A stretch of 64,000 nt of DNA from an uncultured Williamsia sp. (GTDB lineage: Bacteria; Actinomycetota; Actinomycetes; Mycobacteriales; Mycobacteriaceae), in the NCBI RefSeq assembly GCF_947494875.1, contig NZ_CANLWM010000001.1:682001-746000 (forward strand). The letters run 5' to 3'. How positions within the stretch are numbered: position 1 is the first letter of the stretch; every line of letters starts with the position of its first letter. Shown piece by piece: positions 8,250-17,268 of this stretch. The position numbers and the translations under genes are program-made. The notes under the pieces are model-generated. The model was not told the DNA's origin, did no database searches, and worked only from the letters and a program-made list of their open reading frames with translations.

Positions 8250-9671
8250 TCAGGCGAGTTCGAGACGACGCGCCATGTCCGACATGAAGACGCCGTCAGG
8301 GTCGATCCGGCGACGCACGGCGATCCACTCGTCGATCCGCGGGTACATCGAGTGGAACGACTCGGCGCTGGTGCGCGAGTCCTTGGCGGTGTAGAGGCGA
8401 CCACCCATCGCCATCACGCGACGGTCGAGGTCGTCGAGGAACTCGGCGAGGCCGCGCTTGACCGGGAAGTCGAGGCAGACGTTCCAGCCCTTGAACGGGA
8501 AGGACAGCGGCGCCTGGTTGCCCTCGCCGAACAGCTTGATGACGTTGAGGAAGCTGACGTGCCCCGACGCCTGCACGAACTCGATGGTGCGCGTGAACTC
8601 CGCCTCGTTCCCGGTGGGCACGATGAACTGGTACTGGCAGAAGCCGCCGCCACGGCCGTAGGCGTTGTTCCAGTCACCGAACACGTCGAGCATGTGGTAG
8701 AAGCCCGCGAGGTTCTTGACCTTGCCCTCGCTCGGCGGCCCGATGCGGTAGTAGGCCTCGCCGACCAGCGAGAAGCTCGCCTTGTTCGCCAGCCCGCGGG
8801 GGAAGATGTCGGGGAACCGCACCAGCGGTTTGTTGTTGAACGACAACGGATCCTGCTGCAGCTTCGCGGGCAGCTCGTCGACGCGGGCGAGGTTGCCGCG
8901 CGAGAACGTTCCCCGGCCGAGCTTCGGCGGCGCGCTGATCGAGTCGAACCAGCCCGACGCGTACTCGTAGCCGTCCTCGAAGCCGTCGGCCAGATGCAGG
9001 TCGATGGTCTCCTGCAGGGAGTTCGTGCGCGCGGTGTCGGCGATGAAGTAGGCGCTCTCGGTCCGCTTCATCTGGATCCTCGCGCGCAGGATGATGCCGG
9101 TGAGCCCGATGCCGGCGATGGTGGCCCAGAAGATCGAGCCGTCGGGGTCGTCGGGCGTCCCGCCCGGTGTGAGGGTGAGGACCCGTCCGTCGGCGACGAG
9201 GAGAGTCATCTCGACGACGTGGTTGCCGAAGCTGCCCTGGCTGTGGTGGTTCTTGCCGTGGATGTCGTGGGCGATCGCGCCACCGATGGTCACCTGACGG
9301 GTGCCCGGGAGCACCGGGACCCAGAGCCCGAACGGCAGCGCGACCTGCATGAGCGCGTCGAGGCTGACACCGGCGTCGACGTCGACGATGCCGGTCGCCT
9401 CGTCGATCGAGTGGATCCGACGGATGCGCGTCATGTCGACGGTGAGGCCGCCGGAGTTCTGGCCCGACTCGTTGTAGGACCGGCCCAGACCGCGGGCGAT
9501 GACGCCGCGACGCAGATACGACGGCTTGTCGGCCTCGGCGTCGGCGACGCGGGCGACTGCCTCCGCGACCACCTCGACGTCGGGGGTCGACAGGACGTCA
9601 CCCAGGATCGGGGTGGTGCGACTCCAGCCGACGAGGCGGCGGGTCTCGATGGGCAGATCTGTGGTGGACAT
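8250..9671 (-). CDS. dprE1: Decaprenylphospho-ribose 2-oxidase DprE1
   Basis: FAD-dependent oxidase (473 residues; M. tuberculosis protein 461) that oxidises the 2'-OH of decaprenylphosphoryl-ribose, acting with DprE2. The N-terminal FAD-binding fold shows [17 protein letters not shown] (about 59-75) and [21 protein letters not shown] (about 121-141). The substrate domain ends in [14 protein letters not shown], whose Cys399 matches Cys387, the residue hit covalently by benzothiazinones in M. tuberculosis. ARxLGRSYN and the conserved Cys make the assignment firm. First gene of the operon; it is divergent from the SDR gene at 9756 across an 84-bp gap. Confidence 0.96.
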   Translation of the reverse strand: MSTTDLPIETRRLVGWSRTTPILGDVLSTPDVEVVAEAVARVADAEADKPSYLRRGVIARGLGRSYNESGQNSGGLTVDMTRIRRIHSIDEATGIVDVDAGVSLDALMQVALPFGLWVPVLPGTRQVTIGGAIAHDIHGKNHHSQGSFGNHVVEMTLLVADGRVLTLTPGGTPDDPDGSIFWATIAGIGLTGIILRARIQMKRTESAYFIADTARTNSLQETIDLHLADGFEDGYEYASGWFDSISAPPKLGRGTFSRGNLARVDELPAKLQQDPLSFNNKPLVRFPDIFPRGLANKASFSLVGEAYYRIGPPSEGKVKNLAGFYHMLDVFGDWNNAYGRGGGFCQYQFIVPTGNEAEFTRTIEFVQASGHVSFLNVIKLFGEGNQAPLSFPFKGWNVCLDFPVKRGLAEFLDDLDRRVMAMGGRLYTAKDSRTSAESFHSMYPRIDEWIAVRRRIDPDGVFMSDMARRLELA

Positions 9672-9755
9672 CGCCCGACAGCGTAACGCGCGCGAGGTGG
9701 GCGATCGCCCGCCCGCGCGTTGTCATCTGACACGCGCTCGTGTGAGAATGCGGCC

Positions 9756-10556
9756 ATGGCCTCGAGGAAGAGCGTGTTCATCACCGGAGCGGCGGCGGGC
9801 ATCGGCCGCAAGACCGCTCTCTCCTTCGCCCGCAAGGGCTACACCGTCGGTGGGTACGACATCGACGAGGTCGGACTGAAGTCGCTGAAGGACGAGATCG
9901 AGGACCTCGGCACCACCGCGGTCGTCGGTCACCTCGACGTCACCGACGCCGACGAGTTCGCCGAGCGCCTGAAGGAGTTCACCGACACCACCGGTGGTCG
10001 CCTCGACGTGATGCTGAACAACGCGGGCATCCTCATCGCCGGCAAGTTCGAGGAGATCAAGGTCTCGACGCTCCACAAGGAGATCGACATCAACTGCAAG
10101 GGCGTCGTGAACGGCCTGCACGCGGCGTTCCCCTACCTCAAGGCGACGAAGAACTCGGTGGCCATCAACCTCGCGTCGGCGTCAGCCATCTACGGACAGG
10201 CGGAGCTCGCCAACTACAGCTCCACCAAGCACTTCGTCCGGTCCATCACCGAGGCCCTCGACATCGAGTGGGGTGGCCACGGCATCCGCGTGGTCGCGAT
10301 CTGGCCGCTCTACGTGCAGACCGCGATGACCGCGAACATCAAGACCGGCACCACCGACCGTCTGGGCATCAAGCTCGGGCCGCAGGACGTCGCCGACCGC
10401 ATCCTCGAGGCGGCCGAGCCCAACCTGTTCAGCAAGGTGATCCACCAGGTGCACTACACGGTGGGTACGCAGACGCGCGTCCTGCAGGCCGGGTCGCGGT
10501 TCTCGCCGATCTTCCTCACCCGCCTGGTGAACAAAAACCTCGCCGGTGGGCACTGA
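9756..10556 (+). CDS. Short-chain dehydrogenase/reductase
   Basis: A 266-residue classical SDR of unknown substrate. Cofactor motif TGAAAGIG (10-17), NNAG at 88-91, catalytic Ser in NLASASA (about 141), and Y154-x3-K158 (YSSTK). An acidic residue after the second strand (GGYDIDE) favours NAD(H). The ATG at 9756 gives the normal SDR N-terminus; the in-frame extension to 9720 adds non-conserved residues. The last 11 bases overlap the start of the Nudix gene. Confidence 0.85.
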   Translation: MASRKSVFITGAAAGIGRKTALSFARKGYTVGGYDIDEVGLKSLKDEIEDLGTTAVVGHLDVTDADEFAERLKEFTDTTGGRLDVMLNNAGILIAGKFEEIKVSTLHKEIDINCKGVVNGLHAAFPYLKATKNSVAINLASASAIYGQAELANYSSTKHFVRSITEALDIEWGGHGIRVVAIWPLYVQTAMTANIKTGTTDRLGIKLGPQDVADRILEAAEPNLFSKVIHQVHYTVGTQTRVLQAGSRFSPIFLTRLVNKNLAGGH

Positions 10557-10974
10557 CCCCATCGTCGTCAGCGCCGCGATCATCCGCGACGCGACCGGAC
10601 GCATCCTTCTCGTCCGCAAACGGGGCACGAGCCGGTTCATGATGCCCGGCGGGAAGCCCGAGCCGGGCGAGACGCCGCTCGACACCGTGGTCCGGGAGAT
10701 CGCCGAGGAGGTCGGGATCGACCTCGATCCTCGGGTGGTCACGTCGTGGGGCCGTATCGAGGCGGTCGCCGCCAACGAGGCCGACACGGTGTTGCTGGCC
10801 GACGTCTTCGACTGTGGGACGGTCGATGGCGACGGATCGCACATCGCGGTCGCCGCCGAGATCGACGAACTGCGCTGGCACGACGTCGGCGACGATCACC
10901 GTGACGACCTCGCCCCGCTCTTCGTCGACCACGTCCTCCCGGTCCTGCGGCGCGAGACCTCCGACCCCGCCTGA
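10546..10974 (+). CDS. Nudix hydrolase (MutT family)
   Basis: A 142-residue Nudix protein that probably hydrolyses a nucleoside diphosphate linked to another moiety. The Nudix box GGKPEPGETPLD-TVVREIAEEVGI (about 35-58) carries the metal-binding REIAEE core. It starts at a GTG inside the end of the preceding SDR gene (11-nt overlap), so expression is coupled. The exact substrate cannot be read from sequence; oxidised dNTP clean-up or NDP-sugar/NADH hydrolysis are the options. Confidence 0.88.
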   Translation: MGTDPIVVSAAIIRDATGRILLVRKRGTSRFMMPGGKPEPGETPLDTVVREIAEEVGIDLDPRVVTSWGRIEAVAANEADTVLLADVFDCGTVDGDGSHIAVAAEIDELRWHDVGDDHRDDLAPLFVDHVLPVLRRETSDPA

Positions 10975-10981
10975 GACCCCT

Positions 10982-11044
10982 CCGTCTGTCGGGCGTCCGG
11001 AACCGTTCGTCGGTCAGCAGGGACGATCTGTCGGAGCCCGGAAT
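10982..11044 (+). repeat. 21-bp tandem repeat, array 1 (three copies)
   Basis: Three head-to-tail 21-bp units (10982-11002, 11003-11023, 11024-11044) built on CCGTTCGTCGGGC followed by an 8-nt variable tail ending CCGGAA. The array fills the gap between the convergent Nudix and amidohydrolase genes. Arrays 2 (11810-11893) and 3 (20169-20361) belong to the same family. Confidence 0.75.
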
Positions 11045-11048
11045 CGGC

Positions 11049-11774
11049 TCAGAGGGTGCTGGATCGAGGCTCGAGCAGCGCAGTGATCGTCGTACCGGGT
11101 GCGTCGTCGGCGCGGGTCACCAGTCTGCCGGTCGGATCCACGACCACGGAGTTGCCCGCCGTGTCGTCGTAGCCGTGCCCGGTCGGTCCGGCGTGACTCG
11201 CCATCACCACGTAGGACCAACACCGCTGCGCGATGTGCGTCGCTCGACGCATCTGCTCGTCGACCTCGCCCCGGTGATGGACCACGCCGCATGCGTACAG
11301 ATCGATGCCGAGGTCCGCGACCGCCTCGACATGCTCGGCGACACCGGTGTCCCTGCAGATTCCGAGGCCGACCCTCCACCCACGGAGGTCGATCGCCGCC
11401 GGGCCAGGCCCCCGGCTGAACCGCGCTGCCTGCTCGTCGCCGAGATTGCACTTGCGATAGGCGACGTGCGATCCGCTCGCGTCGACGCGAAGGGTCGCGA
11501 TGTGGACGAGCCGTCCCTCCCTGACCGGAGCGCCCACCAGCGCGGTCGACCCCGTCTCCTCACATGCGGCGACCAGCTCGTCGAGGACGCTTCCTCGGCC
11601 GGGGTCGAGACAGTCGGACTGCAGGTGGTACCCGGTCAACGACAGCTCCGGGAACACGACCAGGTCGGCCCCTGCGCCGAGGACCATGCGAGCGTGCTCG
11701 CCGACCATCGACGACAGGTCTCCTGCGGCGGCGGGCTGAGCCACACAGACCGTGAGATCGCCGGCCGGCTTCAT
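11049..11774 (-). CDS. Carbon-nitrogen hydrolase (nitrilase superfamily)
   Basis: A 241-residue cytosolic amidase-type enzyme. The Glu-Lys-Cys triad is complete: E43 in FPELSLTGYH, K108 in RKCNLGDEQ and C140 in LGICRDTG. At 241 residues it is near the short end for single-domain members. The substrate, a small amide or carbamoyl compound, is unknown. It is a single gene flanked on both sides by arrays of the 21-bp repeat in opposite orientation (10982-11044 and 11810-11893). Confidence 0.85.
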   Translation of the reverse strand: MKPAGDLTVCVAQPAAAGDLSSMVGEHARMVLGAGADLVVFPELSLTGYHLQSDCLDPGRGSVLDELVAACEETGSTALVGAPVREGRLVHIATLRVDASGSHVAYRKCNLGDEQAARFSRGPGPAAIDLRGWRVGLGICRDTGVAEHVEAVADLGIDLYACGVVHHRGEVDEQMRRATHIAQRCWSYVVMASHAGPTGHGYDDTAGNSVVVDPTGRLVTRADDAPGTTITALLEPRSSTL

Positions 11775-11809
11775 GCCGACATGCTCGCATCGGGGAGCCC
11801 CTCGCGCCT

Positions 11810-11893
11810 GTCGGACCGCCCAACGAACTGCTCCGACCGCCCAACGAACGGTTCCTGGTGCCCAACGAACGGCTCCTGCTGCCCGACGAACGG
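11810..11893 (-). repeat. 21-bp tandem repeat, array 2 (four copies, inverted)
   Basis: Four contiguous 21-bp units (starts 11810, 11831, 11852, 11873), each ending CCCAACGAACGG or a close variant. Read on the minus strand they give CCGTTCGTTGGGC plus the variable tail, the same consensus as array 1. They occupy the gap between the amidohydrolase start and the end of the FAD oxidoreductase gene. Confidence 0.78.
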
Positions 11894-11913
11894 GACCGGC
11901 GGGCGGGTGATGG

Positions 11914-13446
11914 CTACTGCAGGGCCCAGCGGGCGGAGTTGTGGCCGGGGATGCCGCTGACGCCGCCGCCGCGTCGGGCGCCCGCGCCGGCGATGCTCAG
12001 CCGGGGGTGGCGGGTCTCCACACCCCACGTCCCGACCTCGTCGGCGGACTCCGCCCACGGCCATTGCAGCGACCGATGGAAGATGTGGCCGCCGGGCAGA
12101 CCGGGCGACTGCGCGAGGTCGCGCGGGGTGCGCACCTCGACGCACGGGTCGCCGTTGCCGTCGCGCGCGACGACGTCCATCACCGGCTCCGCGAGGACCG
12201 AGTCGAGCGATCGCAGCGTCGCGGTGAGCGCATCGTCCCGGGCGCCGGGACGGTCGAACAGCTCCGGCGGCATGTGCAGTCCGAACAGCGTCAGCGTCTG
12301 CATGCCGTCCGTCCCCGGGCCGAGGATGCTGCGGTCGGACAAGGTGTGGCAGTAGATCTCACACGGCGGGACGTCGGGGATCTGTCGGGCCGACGCCTGC
12401 CGCCAGGCGGTCCGGAGCTGGTCGAACCCCTCGTTGACGTGGAAGGTGCCCGAGAACGCGGCGACGGGATCGACGGCGGGGTCGGCGAGCCGGGGAAGCC
12501 GCGTCAGCAGCAGGTTCACCTTGAGCTGCGCGCCACGCGGATCGCTCTCCGTCGCAACGGGTTCGGTGAGCATCGTGTTCAGGACGGCGGGAGCGCAGGC
12601 CGCGTGCACCGACGATCCGCGCGCCTCGTCGCCACCGACCACCGTGCGCCAGGACACGGCACCGTCGCCCGGGTCGACACCGACCACCTCGGCGCCGGTG
12701 ACGATCTCGGCGCCCGCATCGAGCGCGGCGCGGGCGAGCGCGCCGGTCACGGCGCCCATGCCCCCGACAGGTACGTCCCAGTCCCCGGTCCCGTTGCCGA
12801 CGAGGTGGTACAGGAGGCAGATGTTCTGGCGCAGCGTCGGGTCGTCGAGGTCGGCGAAGGTCCCGATGAGCGCGTCGGTCGCGACGATCCCGCGGACGGT
12901 GTCGTCGACGAACTCCCGCCGCAGCCAGTCGCCGAGCGGCCGTTCGACGAGGTCGGTCCACACATCTCCGATGAGGCCCCGTGCCGCGTCCGTCGAGAGC
13001 AGCGGCCGCGTCATCGTCGGGAACAGCCGCTGCGCGACGTCACCCATCGACTCGTAGAACCGTTGCCACGCAGCGAAGTCGGTGTCGGATCCGGTCGCTT
13101 CCCGGAAGGACGATCGCGTGACGTCGTCGTCCTGCGCGTCGACGAGGATGCCGCGGCCGGGATCGCCGGGAAGCGGTGTGTACGACGAGTACCGGCGTCG
13201 GACGAGCCGCAGATCGAGGTCGAGATCGGCGATGACGTGCCCCGGCAACAGCGACACCAGATACGAGTACCGCGACAACCTCGCCGAGACACCGGGGAAC
13301 ACCTCGGCTGAGATCGCCGCCCCGCCGACGTGATCCGATCGCTCGAGCACCAGCACCCGGCGCCCGGCCCGTGCGAGGTAGGCGGCCGCGGTCAGACCGT
13401 TGTGGCCGGCCCCGATCACGATGTCGTCGTAGCTGCGCACGCCCAC
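11914..13446 (-). CDS. FAD-dependent oxidoreductase, phytoene-desaturase/PYROXD2-like
   Basis: A 510-residue flavoprotein with an N-terminal dinucleotide fold (VIGAGHNGLTAAAYLARAGR, then VLVLERSDHVGGAA) and the C-terminal FAD closing motif ...GVSGIPGHNSARWAL. The layout is that of carotenoid-desaturase-like amine oxidases (PYROXD2 branch). No carotenoid genes lie nearby, so carotenoid chemistry is not implied. Two GTG codons, at 13446 and 13440, are possible starts. Only 17 bp separate the first from the divergent gene at 13464, so both transcripts must have very short leaders or promoters inside each other. Confidence 0.8.
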   Translation of the reverse strand: MGVRSYDDIVIGAGHNGLTAAAYLARAGRRVLVLERSDHVGGAAISAEVFPGVSARLSRYSYLVSLLPGHVIADLDLDLRLVRRRYSSYTPLPGDPGRGILVDAQDDDVTRSSFREATGSDTDFAAWQRFYESMGDVAQRLFPTMTRPLLSTDAARGLIGDVWTDLVERPLGDWLRREFVDDTVRGIVATDALIGTFADLDDPTLRQNICLLYHLVGNGTGDWDVPVGGMGAVTGALARAALDAGAEIVTGAEVVGVDPGDGAVSWRTVVGGDEARGSSVHAACAPAVLNTMLTEPVATESDPRGAQLKVNLLLTRLPRLADPAVDPVAAFSGTFHVNEGFDQLRTAWRQASARQIPDVPPCEIYCHTLSDRSILGPGTDGMQTLTLFGLHMPPELFDRPGARDDALTATLRSLDSVLAEPVMDVVARDGNGDPCVEVRTPRDLAQSPGLPGGHIFHRSLQWPWAESADEVGTWGVETRHPRLSIAGAGARRGGGVSGIPGHNSARWALQ

Positions 13447-13463
13447 ACGCTAGCGTCGATCGC

Positions 13464-14465
13464 ATGAGCACCTTCTCCGCGCGCGTGGCCCACGAATCCG
13501 ACGGCGGCATCACCTTGCACACCGAGACCGTGGACGACGACTTCCTGCCCGAGGGTGGGGTCCGCATCGACGTCACCCACTCGTCGGTGAACTACAAGGA
13601 CGCACTGGCGATCACGCCGAAGGGTGGCGTGGTCCGGAACTACCCGATCGTCCCCGGCATCGACCTCGCCGGCACGGTCGCGTCGAGCGACGACCCGTCG
13701 TTCGCTCCCGGCGACCCTGTCCTGCTCCACGGCTACGAGACCGGCGTGTCCCGCCACGGCGGCTACGCCGAACTCGCGGCCGGACCCGCCGAGCAGGTCG
13801 TCGCCCTCGGCGACGGACTCACCCCGGCGCAGGCCGCGACGATCGGCACCGCCGGCTTCACGGCGGCGATGAGCGTCGCCGCCCTCGTCGACCGTGGACT
13901 GCGGCCCGAGGACGGCAAGGTCCTCGTCACCGGCGCAACCGGCGGCGTGGGCATCGTGGCGGTCGACCTGCTGGCCGGTCTGGGCTACGAGGTCGTCGCG
14001 TCGACCGGCAAGGACCACGCCCGCGACCTGCTCACCGAGCTCGGCGCCGCCGAGGTGATCGGCCGCGTGCCCGAGGATCCCGACGCGAAGATCAAGCCGC
14101 TCGGCAGCGAGACCTGGGCGGCCGCCGTCGACTGTGTCGGCGGGTCGACGCTGGCGTGGGTGCTCTCGACCATCCGTTACGGCGGCGCCGTCGCGGCCAG
14201 CGGGCTGACCGGTGGGGCAGGCCTGCCGACGACGGTGATGCCGTTCATCCTGCGCGGTGTCGCGTTGCTCGGCATCGACTCGGTGCAGGCGCCCATCGAC
14301 ACCCGCCGCGCGCTGTGGGCTCGTCTGGCCGACGACCTGCGACCGCCCCACCTCGACCGGATCACCACCGAGGTGGCCGTGTCCGACGTCGACACCGCCC
14401 TCGCCGAGATCACGCGCGGTGAGCGGATCGGCCGCACTCTGGTGCGCGTGGCCGGCGGGTTCTGA
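13464..14465 (+). CDS. Quinone oxidoreductase / acryloyl-CoA reductase (YhdH/AcuI family)
   Basis: A 333-residue zinc-free medium-chain reductase. It shows the family N-terminus (VTHSSVNYKDALAITPKGGVVRNYPIVPGIDLAGTV in outline), GYETGVSRHGGYAE, and the NADPH-binding VTGATGGVGIVAVDLLAGLGY. No zinc-binding Cys set is present. AcuI/YhdH enzymes reduce acryloyl-CoA to propionyl-CoA with NADPH. The gene converges on the zinc dehydrogenase at 14469 with a 3-nt gap. Confidence 0.87.
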   Translation: MSTFSARVAHESDGGITLHTETVDDDFLPEGGVRIDVTHSSVNYKDALAITPKGGVVRNYPIVPGIDLAGTVASSDDPSFAPGDPVLLHGYETGVSRHGGYAELAAGPAEQVVALGDGLTPAQAATIGTAGFTAAMSVAALVDRGLRPEDGKVLVTGATGGVGIVAVDLLAGLGYEVVASTGKDHARDLLTELGAAEVIGRVPEDPDAKIKPLGSETWAAAVDCVGGSTLAWVLSTIRYGGAVAASGLTGGAGLPTTVMPFILRGVALLGIDSVQAPIDTRRALWARLADDLRPPHLDRITTEVAVSDVDTALAEITRGERIGRTLVRVAGGF

Positions 14466-14468
14466 GCG

Positions 14469-15524
14469 TCACGCCGATGGGCTGACCAAGATCTTCACCG
14501 CGGTGTCGGTGTGGTCGATGAGGGTGTGCAGACCGTCCTCGACGAGGTCGTCGAGGGCGATCCGTCCGGTGATGAACGGCGCGAGGTCGACGGTCCCGTC
14601 CTGGACGAGAGCGATCGCCGCGGCATGGTCGCGGACGTAGGCGATGGTGCCGCGCAGGTCGATCTCCTTGAGGACGAGCTTCTGCATGTCGACGGTCGCC
14701 GGGGCGCCCCAGATCGACACGTTCACGACGATGCCCGCCGGGCGGACCGCGTCGAGCACGTCGTCGAGGACGGCGTTCACGCCGGCGCACTCGAAGCCGA
14801 GGTCGGCGCCGAGCCCGTCGGTCAGCTCACGCACGCGCTCACCGATCGCGCCGTCGCGCGGGTTGAGGACGTGGTCGGCGACTGCCTGCGCCCGCTCGAT
14901 GCGCGCGGAGCTGACCTCGGAGACGACGACCGTCACGCCCATGCCGCGCAGCACCGCCGCGACCAGCAGCCCGATCGGACCCGAGCCGCCGACGACAGCC
15001 GTCTGCCCCGCCCGGGCCCCGCTGCGCTCGACGGCGTGGTGCGCCACGGACAACGGCTCGATGAGAGCCGCCTGGTCCAGGGGCATGTCGCCGACGGGAT
15101 GCACCCAGCGCCGCGGTACGACGACCTTCTCGCTGAGCCCGCCACCGCCCCCGGCGAGTCCGATGAACCCCATGCGGGTGCAGAGGTGGTAGTTGCCCTC
15201 GCGGCAGGGAGGGCACTCGTCGCACACCACGTACGGCTCGACGACGACCCCGTCGCCCACGGCGAGGTCGTCGACACCGTCACCCAGTGCCGAGACGGTG
15301 CCGGAGAACTCGTGCCCCATCGTCACGGGGGTGTCCTCGCCGGTCAGCGGATGGGGGTGGCCGTGCGCGGGGATGAAGATCGGGCCCTCGAGGTACTCGT
15401 GCAGATCGGTGCCGCAGATGCCGCACCAGGCGACGTCGATCGCGACCGTGCCGGGACGGAGCTCGGGCTCGGCGACGTCCTCGATGCGGATGTCCTTGCG
15501 ACCGTGGAAACGCGCTGCCCTCAT
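14469..15524 (-). CDS. Zinc-binding alcohol dehydrogenase, 2,3-butanediol dehydrogenase-like
   Basis: A 351-residue zinc MDR enzyme. Catalytic zinc ligands sit in WCGICGTDLHE and MGHEFSG; the structural zinc lobe is VVCDECPPCREGNYHLC (four Cys). NAD(P) binding is at VVGGSGPIGLLVAAVLRGMG. The GPIFIPAHGHPHPLTGE insertion is typical of (R,R)-butanediol dehydrogenases. The ATG at 15524 is fixed by AGGAGG five to six nt upstream; longer in-frame starts lack it. It is divergent from selO across 121 bp. Confidence 0.88.
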   Translation of the reverse strand: MRAARFHGRKDIRIEDVAEPELRPGTVAIDVAWCGICGTDLHEYLEGPIFIPAHGHPHPLTGEDTPVTMGHEFSGTVSALGDGVDDLAVGDGVVVEPYVVCDECPPCREGNYHLCTRMGFIGLAGGGGGLSEKVVVPRRWVHPVGDMPLDQAALIEPLSVAHHAVERSGARAGQTAVVGGSGPIGLLVAAVLRGMGVTVVVSEVSSARIERAQAVADHVLNPRDGAIGERVRELTDGLGADLGFECAGVNAVLDDVLDAVRPAGIVVNVSIWGAPATVDMQKLVLKEIDLRGTIAYVRDHAAAIALVQDGTVDLAPFITGRIALDDLVEDGLHTLIDHTDTAVKILVSPSA

Positions 15525-15645
15525 GAGTCCTCCTGCGGTGGTGGTGTCAGCGGACCGTAGGCGCGGGGACAGCAGGGTCGACACCGTTGCAGGGCGTTGC
15601 AGCGCGGCGGTGTCACCGGCGTCGTGCGTGGCTACCCTGGTCGAG

Positions 15646-17178
15646 GTGACTGCCCCCACCGCGATACGCGGCATCGTCGAGCTCGACACGAGCTTCGTGC
15701 GCGACCTCGAGGGCATGTACGTGCCGTGGTCCGGCGATGTCGTGCCCGACCCCGAGATCGTCGTCCTGAACGAACCGCTCGCGCGGGAACTGGGTCTCGA
15801 TCCCGAGCGGTTGCGCACTGCCGACGGCGCGGCCCTGCTGGCCGGGTCGGCCCCTCCCGCCGACACGACCACCGTCGCGATGGCCTACTCGGGCCATCAG
15901 TTCGGCAACTTCTCCCCACTCCTCGGCGACGGTCGCGCGCTGCTGCTCGGCGAGCTCGTCGACCACGACGGCACCCGACGGGACCTGCACCTCAAGGGAT
16001 CCGGGCGCACACCGTTCGCCCGCGGCGGTGACGGCAAGGCGGTGCTGGGCCCGATGCTGCGCGAGTACCTCGTGTCGGAGGCGATGCATGCGCTCGGCGT
16101 CCCCACGACGCGATCGCTGGCCGTCACCTCGACGGGGCAATCCGTGCAGCGTGAGACCCCGGAGCCGGGTGCGGTGCTGGCGCGGATCGCGTCGAGCCAT
16201 CTGCGGGTGGGTAGCTTCGAGTTCGCGGTCCGTCGCGGCCCGCTGGTCGTGGACCTCACCCACTACGCGATCGCCCGTCACCACCCCGACCTGCTCGAGA
16301 TCGACGACGTCGGCGACCGCGTGATCGCGTTCTTCGAACGCGTTCTCGACGCGCAGGCGTCGCTGATCGCGCAGTACATGGGCGTCGGCTTCATCCACGG
16401 TGTCCTCAACACCGACAACACGACGATTTCCGGCGAGAGCATCGACTACGGTCCCTGCGCCTTCCTCGACGCCCACGACCCGGCGACCGTGTTCAGCTCC
16501 ATCGACACCGTCGGCCGATATGCGTTCGGCAACCAACCGGCGGTGATCGGCTGGAACCTGGCCCGCCTCGCCGAGGCGCTGATCCCACTGGTGGGCGCAC
16601 AGGAGGACGGCGAGGTCGACGCCGACGCGGCCATCGCCCGGCTGACGGAATCGCTCTCGACGTACGCGGCCCGCTACGAACACCACTTCGCGGCGGTGAG
16701 CGCCCGCAAGATCGGACTCCGCGTCGGTGACGACCCGTCGCCTCTCGACGACGCCGAGTCGGCTCTGCTCACCGACCTCGAGACGCTGATGCGGGAGCAG
16801 CGCGTCGACCACACCGGGTTCTTCCGCGCGCTGTCGGTAGACCTGTGGGCGCACGCGTCCGGCCACGAGCCGACGGAGACGTCGTCCCTGGCTCCGGCCG
16901 ACGCGACCCGCGCCTGGCGCGATCGGTGGTTCACGGTCCTGGGCGACCGCGCGACCGCTGCGACGGCCGACGCGATGGACACCGTGAACCCGATCGTCGT
17001 CCCGCGCAACCACCTCGTCGACGAGGCGCTGCGGGCCGGCGAGCACGGCGACATGGCCCCGTTCCACGCTCTGTTCGCGGCGGTCACCCACCCTTACGAC
17101 GCGCCCGCCGACCCCCGGTTCGCGCTGCCCGCCCCGGACGGCTTCTCCGACGGCTTTCGCACGTTCTGCGGCACGTGA
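15646..17178 (+). CDS. selO: Protein adenylyltransferase SelO (YdiU family)
   Basis: A pseudokinase-fold enzyme of 510 residues that transfers AMP from ATP to Ser/Thr/Tyr of proteins, linked in E. coli to redox stress. Motifs: AYSGHQFGNFSPLLGDGRA, the nucleotide Lys in LHLKGSGRTPFARGGDGKAVL, REYLVSEAM, and the metal-binding GVLNTDNTTISGESIDYGPC. The extreme C-terminus ends FCGT, keeping the near-terminal Cys that is selenocysteine in eukaryotic SelO. The GTG at 15646 gives the family N-terminus; the upstream frame to 15193 is antisense to the dehydrogenase gene. Confidence 0.9.
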   Translation: MTAPTAIRGIVELDTSFVRDLEGMYVPWSGDVVPDPEIVVLNEPLARELGLDPERLRTADGAALLAGSAPPADTTTVAMAYSGHQFGNFSPLLGDGRALLLGELVDHDGTRRDLHLKGSGRTPFARGGDGKAVLGPMLREYLVSEAMHALGVPTTRSLAVTSTGQSVQRETPEPGAVLARIASSHLRVGSFEFAVRRGPLVVDLTHYAIARHHPDLLEIDDVGDRVIAFFERVLDAQASLIAQYMGVGFIHGVLNTDNTTISGESIDYGPCAFLDAHDPATVFSSIDTVGRYAFGNQPAVIGWNLARLAEALIPLVGAQEDGEVDADAAIARLTESLSTYAARYEHHFAAVSARKIGLRVGDDPSPLDDAESALLTDLETLMREQRVDHTGFFRALSVDLWAHASGHEPTETSSLAPADATRAWRDRWFTVLGDRATAATADAMDTVNPIVVPRNHLVDEALRAGEHGDMAPFHALFAAVTHPYDAPADPRFALPAPDGFSDGFRTFCGT

Positions 17179-17268
17179 CGCGCAGGTCAGCGAACCGGGG
17201 CGGCACCCGTGCGAACGCTCGGTAGGGTCCTGGGTCACGACGCCGCCTCCCCGGGCTAAGTTGAACCC

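Noticed and set aside
11771-12145. Open frame reading a heptapeptide repeat (PFVGxxE)
   Set aside because: The heptads come from the 21-bp DNA repeat, which appears in different frames and strands at other sites; no start signal or domain.
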